Positions 1-9,784 are shown, counted from the first letter of the stretch. The stretch is DNA of 64,000 nt from Novosphingobium sp. HII-3 (GCF_002916655.1 NZ_PPSM01000006.1:1-64000), one strand, 5' to 3'. Made by a program: numbers and translations. The notes: a model not told the origin generated them from the letters alone.

Positions 1-176
1 TCTTCCACGAGCGACGAGCCTCGACGGCGTAGCTGCGCCCGAAACCCTCAAACGGGGCGTCACGCGAAACCACTGGCAGTAAAAAACGTGCCGGCACACA
101 AGCCTCAGCCTATGTTGAAGCCCTCAACCAGTCGTCGCCAGCTCAGCAGCCTCATATGCAGCGCAACACCGAGTAG

Positions 177-243
177 ACGGGGTGTCCACATCGCATGGGC
201 CTCGTCGTGCGTACCATCGGCATGGCCCGAGCACGGATCAAGA
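177..243 (+). pseudogene. IS5-family transposase remnant, 5' part
   Basis: In frame this stretch reads RMGLVVRTIGMARARIK, which matches the typical C-terminal region of IS5-family (IS427/IS903-like) transposases. It is cut at the 8-bp target duplication and resumes after the IS66 element at 3066. A stop codon at 174-176 shows the gene was already damaged; the same frame further upstream (about 105-173) may hold more of it. Seen: the frame continues across the two halves once IS66 is removed. Family assignment is by remembered motif. Confidence 0.7.
236..243. repeat. IS66 target site duplication, left copy
   Basis: GATCAAGA, identical to 3066-3073 on the other side of the element. Confidence 0.9.
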
Positions 244-258
244 GTAACCGTCCGATTG

Positions 259-555
259 TTACCGCGGTGCTTGGGCCTTGAAGCGGGCGGCGAGTTCAGG
301 GTCATCGACGAAGTCGGCAAGAAAGTCGTGCCAGGCCCTGGTTGTGAGACGCGCATCGCTGAGCATGTCGCTCAGCTCATCGATGCCATGATCAGTTAGC
401 GCGGTGATGGCCTGGTCGGGTCCGGTGTAGACGCTGATGATGTTGCCGTAGGTGAGATTGTCGTGATTGGCGACGATGGCTTCCAGCAACTCCAAGTCCT
501 CGCCGAGCATCGTGGCGACATAATCGAGAGTGCTGACGGAGGTGACGGTAGCCAT
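259..555 (-). CDS. IS66-borne small accessory protein
   Basis: A 98-residue acidic protein beginning [20 protein letters not shown], with no family recognised. The start at 555 overlaps the stop of tnpC by one base (TGATG), so it is probably translated by coupling. Its stop lies 15 bp inside the left end of the element, so it travels with IS66. A longer reading frame starting at 600 would lie inside tnpC and is less likely. Function unknown; a role in transposition regulation is only a guess. Confidence 0.7.
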   Translation of the reverse strand: MATVTSVSTLDYVATMLGEDLELLEAIVANHDNLTYGNIISVYTGPDQAITALTDHGIDELSDMLSDARLTTRAWHDFLADFVDDPELAARFKAQAPR

Positions 556-2183
556 CAGGCGGCGAGTGCTTGCGGGTCGCTGTGCGGCACCCAGTTCCAC
601 GGCAGCAGTTCGTCGATCCTGTTGATCTTGTGATCGTGGATGCGATTGAGCAGGTCGGTGATGTAGGCTTGGGGGTCGAGGCCGTTCATCTTGGCGGTTT
701 CGATGAGCGTCATGGCGCGGGCGAGAGTTTGGGCACCAGCCTCAGAGCCAGCAAATAGCCAGTTCTTCTTGCCCAGGCATATGGGCCTGACAGCGCGCTC
801 GGCGGCGTTGTTGTCGATGGCGACGCGCCCATCGTCGAGAAACAGACTGAAAGCGTGCCATCGGCCAAGGGCGTACCGAAAGGCCTTCGCCAGATCCCCC
901 TTGGTCGAGATACGGGTGAGTTGCTGCTCAGCCCACGCGTGCAAAGCCTCGTGCTTGGGTTTGCTCAGTTCCTGGCGCACTGCCCGGCGGATGTCGGCAG
1001 GTTTGCCCGCGATCTCGCGCTCGATGTCGTAGAGCTGCCCGATACGCTCCAGAGCCTCGTGTGCGATCTCGGATTTCTGTGACGTCCAGATGTCATGGAA
1101 ATCGCGCCGCCAATGGGCAAAGCAAGCTGCCTCCCGGAAGCGGGGTTCGCCACCGGCGGCCGGCTCGTAGAGCTTGGCATAGCCTTTGTAGGCGTCGGCT
1201 TGGAGGACACCACTTGCATTGCCCAGATGGGCCAGCACGTGCTCCGCTTTCCAGTTGGGAGCATAGCGGTAGACGACGCCGGGTGGCGCGGTGCCGGCCC
1301 AAGGGCGCTGATCACAGACATAGCCCCACATCCGGCCTTGCATCACACCCTTGCCGATACCTTTGGCTCGTCGTTCCGGAGCCAGCACGCGGATAGGTGT
1401 GTCGTCGGCATGCAGGACCTCGCTGCTCAACACCGATGCCTCGATCTGTTCGATCACGGGCTGCAGGATCCGCATCGAGCGACCACACCAATCGGCAAGC
1501 GTGCTGCGCGGGATGTCGGCACCCATGCGCGCGAAGATCTCGTTTTGCCGATACAGCGGCAAATGGTCGTCATATTTCGAGACCAGCACGTGAGCCAGGA
1601 GACTTCCTCCGGCCATGCTGCCGGGGATCGGCCGGCTCGGGGCTGGCGCCTGCACCATCTTCTCGCAGCAACGGCAGGACTTCTTTGGGCGGGCGACCTC
1701 GATGACCTTGAGCTTGGCCGTGATCATCTCGAGGATCTCGCTCACGTCTTCGCCCACGAGACGCAGCTCGCCGCCGCAATCGGGACAGCTGCTGCCGGGG
1801 TCGAGTTCGTGGCGCTCGCGCGGCGTATCCGCTGAGACGCGCGGCCGCCGCGACGATCGCGATGCAGAGCTGGTGTCGGCACAAGCGCCCGCGGCTTGCG
1901 CTTCGGGAGCGCTCTGGTCGCTCGTCGTCATGCCTTGTTGTGCGACAGTGACGAGCACGTCTTCGAGTGCGAGCTCCAGCTGCTCGATCTCGCGTTCGAT
2001 CTTCTCGGAGGATTTGCCGAAAACCTGCTTCCTGAGCTTGGCGATCTGCAAGCGCAGCGCCTGGACGACCAGGTCATGGGCGCGCAGCGTCGTCGTCAGC
2101 TTCGTGTTCTCGGCCTGCAACCGGGCGACCATGGCCTTGAGGAGAGCCGGGTCCTCAGGAAGATCGGGCGCCGCGTGTCGCAT
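555..2183 (-). CDS. tnpC: IS66 transposase TnpC
   Basis: A 542-residue transposase of usual IS66 length. It has an N-terminal leucine-zipper-like helix (about residues 15-75), a zinc-finger-type segment with the motifs CPDCGGELR and CRCCEK (about 134-175), and the central DDE transposase domain with [11 protein letters not shown] and the late [11 protein letters not shown] motif. The C-terminal segment (ending [12 protein letters not shown]) is the known IS66 C-terminal region. Transcribed with tnpA and tnpB upstream. No frameshift was seen. Confidence 0.95.
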   Translation of the reverse strand: MRHAAPDLPEDPALLKAMVARLQAENTKLTTTLRAHDLVVQALRLQIAKLRKQVFGKSSEKIEREIEQLELALEDVLVTVAQQGMTTSDQSAPEAQAAGACADTSSASRSSRRPRVSADTPRERHELDPGSSCPDCGGELRLVGEDVSEILEMITAKLKVIEVARPKKSCRCCEKMVQAPAPSRPIPGSMAGGSLLAHVLVSKYDDHLPLYRQNEIFARMGADIPRSTLADWCGRSMRILQPVIEQIEASVLSSEVLHADDTPIRVLAPERRAKGIGKGVMQGRMWGYVCDQRPWAGTAPPGVVYRYAPNWKAEHVLAHLGNASGVLQADAYKGYAKLYEPAAGGEPRFREAACFAHWRRDFHDIWTSQKSEIAHEALERIGQLYDIEREIAGKPADIRRAVRQELSKPKHEALHAWAEQQLTRISTKGDLAKAFRYALGRWHAFSLFLDDGRVAIDNNAAERAVRPICLGKKNWLFAGSEAGAQTLARAMTLIETAKMNGLDPQAYITDLLNRIHDHKINRIDELLPWNWVPHSDPQALAA

Positions 2184-2191
2184 GGCTTTTT

Positions 2192-2593
2192 CTACGCGAA
2201 AACCGCCGAAAAGCCTAGCAAAACAGCCGTTTTCTTAGATGAAAAGTTACCCGGCGTGTGCCGGCGGCGCGCCCAGGTCGGGCGCCTCCAGTCGATCCCT
2301 TCCCACAGCATCGCGAGTTGAGCAGATGTCAGTCGCGCCGCTCCGTCAGCCGCGGAGGGCCAGGGAAAGCGGCCGCGTTCCAGGATCTTGTAATAGAGGC
2401 AAAAGCCCTGGCCATCCCAGTAGAGCAGCTTCAGCCTGTCGCCACGCCGCCCACGAAATGCAAATACGGCACCACTGGCCGGCTTCTGTCGCAGCTCGGT
2501 CTGGGCGAACATGGCAAGACCCGAGATCCCCTTGCGCATGTCAGTGACACCGCAGGCGAGATACACTCTTACGCCGGTCCCAGGTCCGATCAT
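2192..2593 (-). CDS. tnpB: IS66 Orf2 accessory protein TnpB
   Basis: A 133-residue protein starting [22 protein letters not shown], with the hallmark IS66 Orf2 motifs [27 protein letters not shown] and [16 protein letters not shown]. Its ATG at 2593 overlaps the tnpA stop (ATGA), giving the classic coupled tnpA-tnpB order. Slightly longer than the usual 115 or so residues because of a C-terminal extension. The longer frame running up to 2929 is a shadow of tnpA. TnpB is required for transposition in studied IS66 elements; its biochemical role is unclear. Confidence 0.93.
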   Translation of the reverse strand: MIGPGTGVRVYLACGVTDMRKGISGLAMFAQTELRQKPASGAVFAFRGRRGDRLKLLYWDGQGFCLYYKILERGRFPWPSAADGAARLTSAQLAMLWEGIDWRRPTWARRRHTPGNFSSKKTAVLLGFSAVFA

Positions 2594-2961
2594 GCAGCTT
2601 CCACCGACCGGATCAGCCGGGTCAGGGCAGCAGCCTCGATGCCGGCATCGAAGCGAAGGCACCGGCCATGCGCCAGGCACAGCTCGACGATCACAGGCGA
2701 GGCAATTTTGTCCTCGAGCACGGGCTCCGCGTGTCGCATGGGCACCTCGAGGTCCACCGGCAAGAAGGTCGGTGCGGCCGGCGCAGGTAGCAGCCCTTGC
2801 TTCCTGAACTGATGTCGCCACTGGTAGATCTGGCTTCGTGAGACATCGTAGCGCCGCGCAACACGTGCCAATGTCTCGCCGTTCACCCCCACCGCGGCGA
2901 CGATCTCGAGCCTCTCCGCGGTGCTCCACCGGCGGCGCCGCTCCCGGCCCAGTATCTCCAC
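2590..2961 (-). CDS. tnpA: IS66 Orf1 helix-turn-helix protein TnpA
   Basis: A 123-residue protein with an N-terminal IS3/IS911-type helix-turn-helix (RRRWSTAERLEIVAAV, then VARRYDVSRSQIYQWRHQF) and a variable C-terminal half, as usual for IS66 TnpA. First gene of the tnpABC operon; its promoter should lie between 2962 and the right terminal repeat at 3065. Confidence 0.92.
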   Translation of the reverse strand: MEILGRERRRRWSTAERLEIVAAVGVNGETLARVARRYDVSRSQIYQWRHQFRKQGLLPAPAAPTFLPVDLEVPMRHAEPVLEDKIASPVIVELCLAHGRCLRFDAGIEAAALTRLIRSVEAA

Positions 2962-3065
2962 AGCCGTCCCTCGCTCACGCTCAGGACGTCCATAACGACG
3001 TCCTTATGGACGTCTCTTACGCGCTCAATTCACCCTTCGGCAGGCGGCCTCAACCGGTCGGTTAC

Positions 3066-3073
3066 GATCAAGA
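3066..3073. repeat. IS66 target site duplication, right copy
   Basis: GATCAAGA, identical to 236-243. Confidence 0.9.
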
Positions 3074-3144
3074 TCGGCATGGCCAATCTGGTCTATAACA
3101 TCCAGCGGCTCCCCTGGCTCGAGGGGCGTACTGCGCCCGCGTGA
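3066..3144 (+). pseudogene. IS5-family transposase remnant, 3' part
   Basis: Continues the frame broken at 243: IKIGMANLVYNIQRLPWLEG and then a TGA at 3142-3144. This is the usual C-terminus of IS5-family transposases. No matching terminal inverted repeat was recognised downstream, so the boundaries of the older element are unknown. Confidence 0.75.
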
Positions 3145-3527
3145 CGCCGATCCGGCGCTCAGCGGAGGATCATATCCGCCCGAACGAGCAGGAGCCTACC
3201 CGAGATCATGCCGCCAAGGCTGCTATGAGCACCCCTCGCGTCGCTCTCGCGTTGAATCGGTAGTTCTTCGAGGCGTCCAGATGCCTCTGTGATACACTGT
3301 TCACGCGGCTGCCGCAGGCACAGTTCGTAATCGGCGCCTGGCGGCATGACTAGACTACGTGAGGCCGCACCCGATGTTGGCGAGGGCTCCCGCCATTATG
3401 GACGACCACCTGCCCGGGGGCTTACCTTGGAGAGGCTGCTAACTCACATGATTCAGCAAGGCCGCCAGTCTGCGACACCGGCCGCCGAGAGAACTGCGAG
3501 CGGTCGCATCGAGAGAGTAGCAGGTGC
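3145..3527. other. Intergenic stretch without recognised genes
   Basis: Lies between the IS remnant and the end of the phosphotransferase gene. Short open frames exist on both strands but none has a family match, a good ribosome binding site or compositional support. Confidence 0.5.
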
Positions 3528-4628
3528 TCAGATTGATCTATCGTATCGCGTGCGCGCCTGAGACCACGCAGCTTCAGTAAAGTCCTTGAAGATATTCCAG
3601 ACAGCCTCGGGATCTGGCATATTGTGAATGGTCATAAGGGCAATCGATTGCACCTTCAGCATACAAAAAAGCTTGAAGTACTCATAGTTGTTTACCGGCT
3701 GCCCACTTTCCACCTCAAAGCGGCTGATAAAGTCATACTCTGTGGGAGTGCCCTCAGCGGGGATGTCGAACTTCTTCTGACTCTCCGTGATAAAGCTCAG
3801 AAGCGCCAGATCGGACTCGTTGTGACCAATAAAGGAGAGTTCCCAATCAAGTGCCGAAACTAACCGATTATCTTTGTACATCAAGTTCGCAAACTGCGCG
3901 TCACCATGCACGAGCGCCGGTGCATATAAGTCGTTCGGCTCGTGACGCACCATCCATTGGTGAAGCGATGTGAGATAGTCGAGCTTGTCCGCTATGGCGT
4001 TTTTCGAAAGTCGGACTTCTTCCATCCACCAGCCTAGTTCACGTTGAACGGCCGTCGGAGCTTCAGGACCGCGACGCAGTAAATGCCTTACGCGATCTCC
4101 ACGGATTGCCTTCTTTTTCAAAGCGCCATGGAAGCCCGCAGCCTGAAGCATCATTTCGTTGCGAGTCGCTGGTTCGACTTTGGAGAACGGTCCCGTCGAG
4201 TAGAGGCTCGCAGTTGGTTTATCTGCTTCGATGCGTTCCATCACATAGCCTGGGACACCGAGCATTTCACCAGTCGAGTCGAGCCAGTAGGCACATGGCG
4301 AGGGTACACCTGCCGAACGGACCGCCTGCAATGTGGCAAACTCGTCATCGAAACTCTTTTGCGCCAGCAGCGCGGGTCCGGGGAGATATCGAACTACAAG
4401 ACGCTCTTGCTGAGCGCCTCCTCCTCGATCGATCACCGCGTCGAAAAGGCCGATGCCATTAGTTGAGCCCGCCCCATCACTTGGATATTCGATTTCGCTT
4501 ACGATGACGTCACCGTAAACATCGTGCTGCCGAGCGATGAACGCTCGCAATTTATCGATGGAAATGCGCTTGAATGCTGCTTTAGCGTTCCGGACTGACT
4601 CGCCCATCACATCGCTCATATCACTCAC
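3528..4628 (-). CDS. Phosphotransferase of the APH / ACAD10-like kinase family
   Basis: About 366 residues with the aminoglycoside-phosphotransferase fold. The catalytic loop LVHGDAQFANLM (HGDxxxxN) is followed by the metal-binding segment SALDWELSFIGHNESDLA. An N-lobe with LVVRYLPGPALLA and an active-site hinge near YVMERIEADKP are also visible. I chose the GTG start at 4628 because GGAGG lies 6 nt upstream; an ATG at 4619 is the alternative. Such kinases in sphingomonads often sit in catabolic clusters and phosphorylate hydroxylated substrates rather than antibiotics. The substrate is unknown. Confidence 0.85.
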   Translation of the reverse strand: MSDMSDVMGESVRNAKAAFKRISIDKLRAFIARQHDVYGDVIVSEIEYPSDGAGSTNGIGLFDAVIDRGGGAQQERLVVRYLPGPALLAQKSFDDEFATLQAVRSAGVPSPCAYWLDSTGEMLGVPGYVMERIEADKPTASLYSTGPFSKVEPATRNEMMLQAAGFHGALKKKAIRGDRVRHLLRRGPEAPTAVQRELGWWMEEVRLSKNAIADKLDYLTSLHQWMVRHEPNDLYAPALVHGDAQFANLMYKDNRLVSALDWELSFIGHNESDLALLSFITESQKKFDIPAEGTPTEYDFISRFEVESGQPVNNYEYFKLFCMLKVQSIALMTIHNMPDPEAVWNIFKDFTEAAWSQARTRYDRSI

Positions 4629-5228
4629 TATCGTCCTCCAACGGTGCCGAGATGATTCACCTGTCATCCCTAGTGGATGGCCTGCAAGTCATTCCGCTCT
4701 CCCTCTGATCATGTTACGTCCCATCGTCGATTAAATGCCTGTCAAGCGTCGGGCAGAGCTCGTATCAAAAATTATTCGGACCTGTCCATGTCGATGCTTC
4801 AAAGCCTAGTAGCGATTCCAGATGCGACTGTGCTCTTGAAGCATGTTCGATGATAAGCCGTTACTAGGTTGATGGTGGCGATCGCTCGCTTCTCATCTTG
4901 CCGAGTTCGCAATTGGCGTTCGCACGCAAACTTGATGCTCTCCGGCTTGCATCATGCGAGGAAGCCACCGCGCGCGCTCTTCGCGTTTCCCCCAGGCTTC
5001 AAAGGCTTCGCCAAACTCGAGCGCAGCGGCAGCGTACAAAAAGTCACATTGATCATTTTGCGAGCGAACCAAAGCTGGCGCTTTAATTGCAGATCCTCAT
5101 CCCCAAGTGACATGTTGGCTTCAAAATATCGTCTATCAATTTCACGGATCCTTGCATTAGCAAGCGCTGCCTTCTCGCCCGGCTCTTCTCATCTAGGTTC
5201 AGCTCCCTACATCGTAGATGAAGGTAAG
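4629..5228 (-). other. Intergenic region with a possible decayed gene (about 4893-5200)
   Basis: On the minus strand one frame reads ANARIREIDRRYFEANMSLG and a second frame, one base shifted, continues LYAAAALEFGEAFEAWGKRE before a stop near 4900. Together they look like one helical protein broken by a frameshift, but I do not recognise the family. Upstream part (4629-4870) holds nothing identifiable. Confidence 0.3.
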
Positions 5229-7442
5229 CTAGAACTTGCCGATGAGTTCGACGCCATAGGTTCGCGGCGGCAGGAATGAGCCCAGGGCACCGCCGAATCC
5301 TAGCACGCCGCCGAGTATGGCCTTGTTGCCAATGTTCTTTACCCAGCCACGCAGCGTTAGCCGCTCGTCTGCGGTCCGGTAGGTGATGAAGGCATTCTGT
5401 GTGGTGTAGCCCTCCTGCACCGTCCATGGATAGCTCACTTCGCGCAGATTGTATTGCGACGTGAAGTTGAGCTCGCCGCGAAAGGTAAGTAAACCCGCAT
5501 CTTGACCCAAGTTGAGATCGTATTCCGCACCAACAAGGCCAGATAGATCGGGCGCGTTATTGAGCCGATTGCCGCGTACGTTTTGCGGCGTCAAGTTAGG
5601 ACTGAGGTTAGCGTCTCCAAGATAGTCGGAGTTGTACCGGGCGTTCAGCAACGACACGTTTGCATCGAACCGAAGCGCATCGACTGGACGCACGTTCAAA
5701 GCCACTTCCGCACCGTAGATGCGCGCCTTGGGTACATTGTCGACCACAATGCCTAACGGGGACACAATTTCGAGCTGAAGATCCTTTATATCGTTATAGA
5801 AGATCGAGATATTAAGTGTGAGCCGACGATCCCAGAAGCGGCTTTTCAATCCCGCCTCGAGTGAATTCACCGTTTCTGGCGCGTAGCCGTTCTGGCACTG
5901 TGACTGTGAAAAGCTTGGTCCTTTGTACCCGTGGGCGCCTTGTACATAAACGTTGACATCGTCACTCACTTCCTGTCGGATACCGAGCCGTCCTGTGACG
6001 TGGTCATCCCTTACTTTCTGTTCTGGGTCTATTCCTGCACCTGGGCACCGTAGCACTTCGCCTGCCGGAGTCTGATCGAAAATTCGAAGGCGCTGGTTCA
6101 CGGTTTCGCGACTAAAGCGTAGACCACCGAACAGATGGGTTCGCGCACCGAGAAGTACGGTGACGTCGCCGAACGCCGAAGCGCTTTCCTGCAGTGCCGC
6201 CTGGTCGTTACGCGACGTCGGCCCGAGTGCGGGAGGCGGGCTAGAGGTATTGTCGAGCGTGTATCGCTGACGGAAATAGTAGGCGCCTAAAACCCAGTCG
6301 ATCTTGCTTGATGTGCCATTAAGACTCAATTCCTGCGAAAACGTCTTGGACTTCGCAAGTGCGCTGATCGGATAGGCGAGAAGGGTGCCCAGGGTATCAT
6401 AGGTGTTGTTAAAGCGCGCGTTTGTGAAGCCTGTGATCGACTTGAGCACGAGTCCATCGGCGATGTCGATGGTGTTCGTTACGGACCCTACTCGTAGCCG
6501 CCGATAGCCAGAATACCGAGTGGGGCTATTTACACGATATGGATCGAAGTCGGGTTGGAGAAAAGCCACGGGCAGACCGAATGCACTTAGAATGGGGAAG
6601 CTTGGATCGAACGAGTCGAATGCCGGTCCAGCGGACCGCTCTTCGCGATGGCTCAGCCGGGCCTTAACCGACCAGCCCTGCAGGGGCTCGGCATCGATGC
6701 TGAAGCGTCCACCAAACGCTTGAAGGTCGTTCAGGTCCTGCCCTGTGAAGACGTTGCGGACGTAGCCGTCGCGGTACTCACGCTCGATGAACAGGCGCAT
6801 TCGAAGTTTATCATCGATAGGCGCACTCACGAAGGCGTTTGCGCGAACGCTGTCGTAGTTGCCAGTGCCGACGGTGAAGCCGCTGCTCAACTCCTTGGTT
6901 GGCGCTGCCGAGGTAAAATTAATGACACCAGCCGTGGAGTTGCGACCGTAGAGTGTGCCCTGTGGTCCACGCAAAACTTCGACCGCCCCTATATCGAACT
7001 GCCCAAGGCCAAACGCCTTCGTCTGTGGCACCGCGACGCCATCAATATAGATGCCGACAGAACTTTCTCCGTTTCCGGACACAAAAGCAGTGCCGATGCC
7101 GCGGATACTGATGTTACCCGCGTTGGCGAATTCTGAGAAACGCAGGCCCGGCGCTTGCGTCGCGAGGTCCGTCAGGTCGATGATGCGACGCTCTTCAACC
7201 AGCGCCGCGTCGAACGCATTGACGGTGACTGGTACATCTTGAACGCTTTCAGACCGGCGCTGCGCAGTGACGATGATCTCGTCCGCGGCTCGCCCCGAAG
7301 ATCGAGCGGCTCCGTCTGCTCGGTCAGCACTTGGATAGTCGCTCACGACGGTTGACGCATTTGCATTCGCCGCTGCCACAACGGACATGAGCGAGGCGCC
7401 CGCCAACAATGCACCAAGCTGGAACCTACGCACGTAGCACAT
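5229..7442 (-). CDS. TonB-dependent outer membrane receptor
   Basis: A 737-residue receptor. It starts with a signal peptide (hydrophobic LGALLAGASLMSVVAAANA, cleavage near residue 28-30). The TonB box / plug region follows (DEIIVTAQRRSESVQDVPVT, then SIRGIGT and LRGPQGTLYGRNSTAGVINF). The rest is a long beta barrel ending in an aromatic residue (GVELIGKF). The start has a good AGGAGAGGG site. The family imports large or scarce substrates such as siderophores, glycans or aromatics using TonB energy; sequence alone does not give the ligand. It is divergent from two Lrp-type regulators that may control it. Confidence 0.95.
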   Translation of the reverse strand: MCYVRRFQLGALLAGASLMSVVAAANANASTVVSDYPSADRADGAARSSGRAADEIIVTAQRRSESVQDVPVTVNAFDAALVEERRIIDLTDLATQAPGLRFSEFANAGNISIRGIGTAFVSGNGESSVGIYIDGVAVPQTKAFGLGQFDIGAVEVLRGPQGTLYGRNSTAGVINFTSAAPTKELSSGFTVGTGNYDSVRANAFVSAPIDDKLRMRLFIEREYRDGYVRNVFTGQDLNDLQAFGGRFSIDAEPLQGWSVKARLSHREERSAGPAFDSFDPSFPILSAFGLPVAFLQPDFDPYRVNSPTRYSGYRRLRVGSVTNTIDIADGLVLKSITGFTNARFNNTYDTLGTLLAYPISALAKSKTFSQELSLNGTSSKIDWVLGAYYFRQRYTLDNTSSPPPALGPTSRNDQAALQESASAFGDVTVLLGARTHLFGGLRFSRETVNQRLRIFDQTPAGEVLRCPGAGIDPEQKVRDDHVTGRLGIRQEVSDDVNVYVQGAHGYKGPSFSQSQCQNGYAPETVNSLEAGLKSRFWDRRLTLNISIFYNDIKDLQLEIVSPLGIVVDNVPKARIYGAEVALNVRPVDALRFDANVSLLNARYNSDYLGDANLSPNLTPQNVRGNRLNNAPDLSGLVGAEYDLNLGQDAGLLTFRGELNFTSQYNLREVSYPWTVQEGYTTQNAFITYRTADERLTLRGWVKNIGNKAILGGVLGFGGALGSFLPPRTYGVELIGKF

Positions 7443-7586
7443 AAACCCTCTCCTTCTCCGGCGGTTCCTCCGCTCTGGCGATGTGTGTATCAGCTCGAAA
7501 TGAAGAGTCTAGGCACCCAAGGCAAATTATTGTGGCGGATCTCGGCGCTTTGGGATCGCAAAATCAGGGCGGTCGGAACGTTCGGC

Positions 7587-7607
7587 GATGCGCATGATCT
7601 GCGCATC
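7587..7607. promoter_or_regulatory. Perfect inverted repeat between receptor and Lrp genes
   Basis: GATGCGCA - TGATC - TGCGCATC: 8-bp arms with a 5-bp spacer, in the 403-bp divergent intergenic region. A palindromic core GAACGTTC lies just upstream (about 7575-7582). Placement suggests an operator for the Lrp/AsnC pair or the receptor promoter; binding is untested. Confidence 0.45.
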
Positions 7608-7845
7608 TCTTTTCTGAATTTCCGGACGTGGCTTGGCCAACGACGACATCCTTGCCAGCCTGTTCGTGATCAAACCAGCCTATGCCCGGCTCACAAGAGA
7701 GCCTCTCGATTAGCCGCTCGCTTTTGGCTAGCTTATGCCAGCAAAGCCGAACATAGTCGGCTGCCTTGAGGTTTTCACAAGGCGGTGTAAGCGGCATAGC
7801 CGTAGGGGTCTAGCCTGATAGATGGAACGCTACGGAGACTGCCTC

Positions 7846-8313
7846 ATGACTATGGACCTGCTGGATGACCTCAATCGGGCGATCATCGCCGCTTTGCAAG
7901 AGAACCCATCACGAACGAACAAGGACATCGGCAAAAAGCTACGGGTATCGGAGCCTACGGTTGCCACCCGCATTCGAGCTCTCGAAGACGCTAAGGTCCT
8001 ACGGGTCATGATGCAAAGTGATATGCGTGCAATGGGGAGGCCACTGTTGGCCCTCGTCGACATCAATGTCGAAGGTCGCCCCCCCGAAGATGTTGCTACC
8101 GAACTTGCCGCCCTCGATGCATGCACAAGTGTTTCCATTCCGATGAGTAATCCAGATATTTTTTGCAACGTTAATGCAGTAGACGGTGAAGACCTGCAGC
8201 GCTTTGTAGACGATCATCTGTCTAAGATTGAAGGTATCGTATCGTACGAGATTTCAACGGCGCTTGAAGTTGTGAAACTTGATCCTAGATTTGGTAAATT
8301 GAGGGGTGAATAG
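7846..8313 (+). CDS. Lrp/AsnC family transcriptional regulator, first of a pair
   Basis: About 155 residues: an N-terminal winged helix-turn-helix (LNRAIIAALQENPSRTNKDI, KKLRVSEPTVATRIRAL) and a C-terminal RAM-type ligand/oligomerisation domain (from LLALVDINVEG). The ATG at 7846 is preferred because GGAG sits 8 nt upstream; an ATG at 7822 has no such site. The stop overlaps the start of the next regulator. The pair probably forms hetero-oligomers or responds to two ligands, and sits divergent from the TonB-dependent receptor, a likely target (inference). Confidence 0.85.
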   Translation: MTMDLLDDLNRAIIAALQENPSRTNKDIGKKLRVSEPTVATRIRALEDAKVLRVMMQSDMRAMGRPLLALVDINVEGRPPEDVATELAALDACTSVSIPMSNPDIFCNVNAVDGEDLQRFVDDHLSKIEGIVSYEISTALEVVKLDPRFGKLRGE

Positions 8314-8774
8314 TGCGTTTAGACGAGGTGGATAGGGAAATCGTTGCGCTGCTGAAAGAGGACGCTCGTATAAGTAACCGTGAAACCGCACGAAGGCTGG
8401 GCATTTCGGACACTCTCGTCCGCAAGCGACTCAGGCGACTGTCTGAGTCCGGGCTCGCCAAGATCACTGCGGTGACCGACTATGTGGCTATGGGTCATAC
8501 AACTACAGCCCTCGTACGTGTCGTCTCAGCACCGAAGGTGGCGCGGGAGGTCGTAGAGGAAATGGCGAAATTCGAACAGATCAGCTTCGCTGCGCTGACC
8601 ACAGGACGCTTCAACATCGTGCTTCTCCTATCAGCACGTAGCAGGCGCGAAGTAGCCGATATCATCCATAAACATCTGCGTAGCTGGAGCGGCGTTCACA
8701 TGGTGGAAACGCTTGAGCTTGTAGAGACGGTGAAACATAGACTCGACGTTGCGCTCGTCGTTCGAGACAAATGA
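8313..8774 (+). CDS. Lrp/AsnC family transcriptional regulator, second of a pair
   Basis: A 153-residue protein starting at GTG 8313 within TAGTG, overlapping the previous stop by one base, with GAGGGG a few nt upstream. It has the same layout as its neighbour: helix-turn-helix (VDREIVALLKEDARISNRET, ARRLGISDTLVRKRLRRL) and a RAM domain (VSAPKVAREVVEEMAKF onward). Divergence between the two copies argues for an old duplication rather than a recent one. Confidence 0.87.
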   Translation: MRLDEVDREIVALLKEDARISNRETARRLGISDTLVRKRLRRLSESGLAKITAVTDYVAMGHTTTALVRVVSAPKVAREVVEEMAKFEQISFAALTTGRFNIVLLLSARSRREVADIIHKHLRSWSGVHMVETLELVETVKHRLDVALVVRDK

Positions 8775-9784
8775 TTTATTGGGCGTGCTTCGCGCTGCGT
8801 GAGTTGAAGGATGTTCGTGATGAGCATGTCCTATTCAGCGTGTCCGGACCGGCGCGGCGCTTGTTGTTTACTCGAACTGATGTGTCGATGCGTTGATAAC
8901 GCTTTATAGTGCCGCTTAGGAGCGTGGCACTAACGAGCAAGATCATGGCAAGCGACTCCGCCGCACAGACTCCCGATGCTACTATCCGCATGGGATGAGG
9001 CGGATCTTCTCAACGCAATTGGGTAGCGGGTCATCGGAGGCACTGTTTTCCCTAGCGGATGTGGTTCGGGCATCGATCAGGTTCCTTCTGGGAGAACAAG
9101 TTAGGAGCCCGGCGGGTTGATAACCGCGGATGATCGCAGGCAATCTGCACCGATCGAGAAAGTGGCGCCGTTTGGGCAAGCTGCCGGTCGACTACGGCTA
9201 CTTCGCCATAGTCTGCAAGCGGCCGCCGTTCACAAAGCTTTACGAAGAAGCACCAACGCGTGACCGCACACTATCGCAAGCTTGCCGCCGCCACCTTCTT
9301 AGGCTCCGCACTCACAATCCACGTTATTTGGCTTCGAGCAATCATCGTGTGATTGCGCTGCCTGATCAAACATCTACCGTTGGCAGAAAACGGGATAAAC
9401 TGACACAGTTGGCCTCCGAGGAAGCAAAGAACGAGATGAGGCTGTATCGCGGATCGTCACCCCTCATGGCTGATCGTTGCTGAGCTAGATCAGAGGCTAG
9501 CCAGACTTCTTATGTCCACGTCTGGCATGAAACGTAGATCTGTTGTTCGTGCGCAAAGAGGCCCTCCTCTCGTAGCAGTACCTCGGGCCTACTATCACGC
9601 AATTGAGACAGGTGCCAAGCCGCCTGATCCATCCAAATGAGCTACACAGAGGCATACGAGCTTATCCCGTGCCGCGCACAAATCTTAGCCTGTCAATACC
9701 AGGAGACTTGATCGGCGTGGTTCACCCCGGACAGTAGAGCGATGAACACCTCCGGCGACTTGCCGTTGCGCTCGTCAAAGAGAA
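8775..9784. other. Gene-poor region with IS debris
   Basis: About 1 kb between the Lrp pair and the TetR gene. The only recognisable item is a short IS5-like fragment at 9257-9352. Other open frames are short and unsupported. Confidence 0.5.
9257..9352 (+). pseudogene. Possible IS5-like transposase C-terminal fragment
   Basis: The frame reads HYRKLAAATFLGSALTIHVI, then WLRA, then a stop, resembling the HYxKLAxxFL...IWLR ending of IS5-group transposases. No upstream catalytic region or terminal repeat was found. Weak call by motif alone. Confidence 0.35.

Larger units (their letters stand above)
244..3065. mobile_element. IS66-family insertion sequence, complete
   Basis: This 2,822-bp element carries tnpA, tnpB, tnpC and a fourth small gene, all on the minus strand. 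The left end begins GTAACCGTCCGATTG and the right end, read inward, begins GTAACCGACCGGTTG, so the terminal inverted repeats match at about 15 of 20 positions. Both flanks carry the 8-bp direct repeat GATCAAGA (236-243 and 3066-3073). Family knowledge: IS66 elements start with GTAA and make 8-bp duplications. The intact ends, duplication and open genes suggest a fairly recent insertion. Confidence 0.93.
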
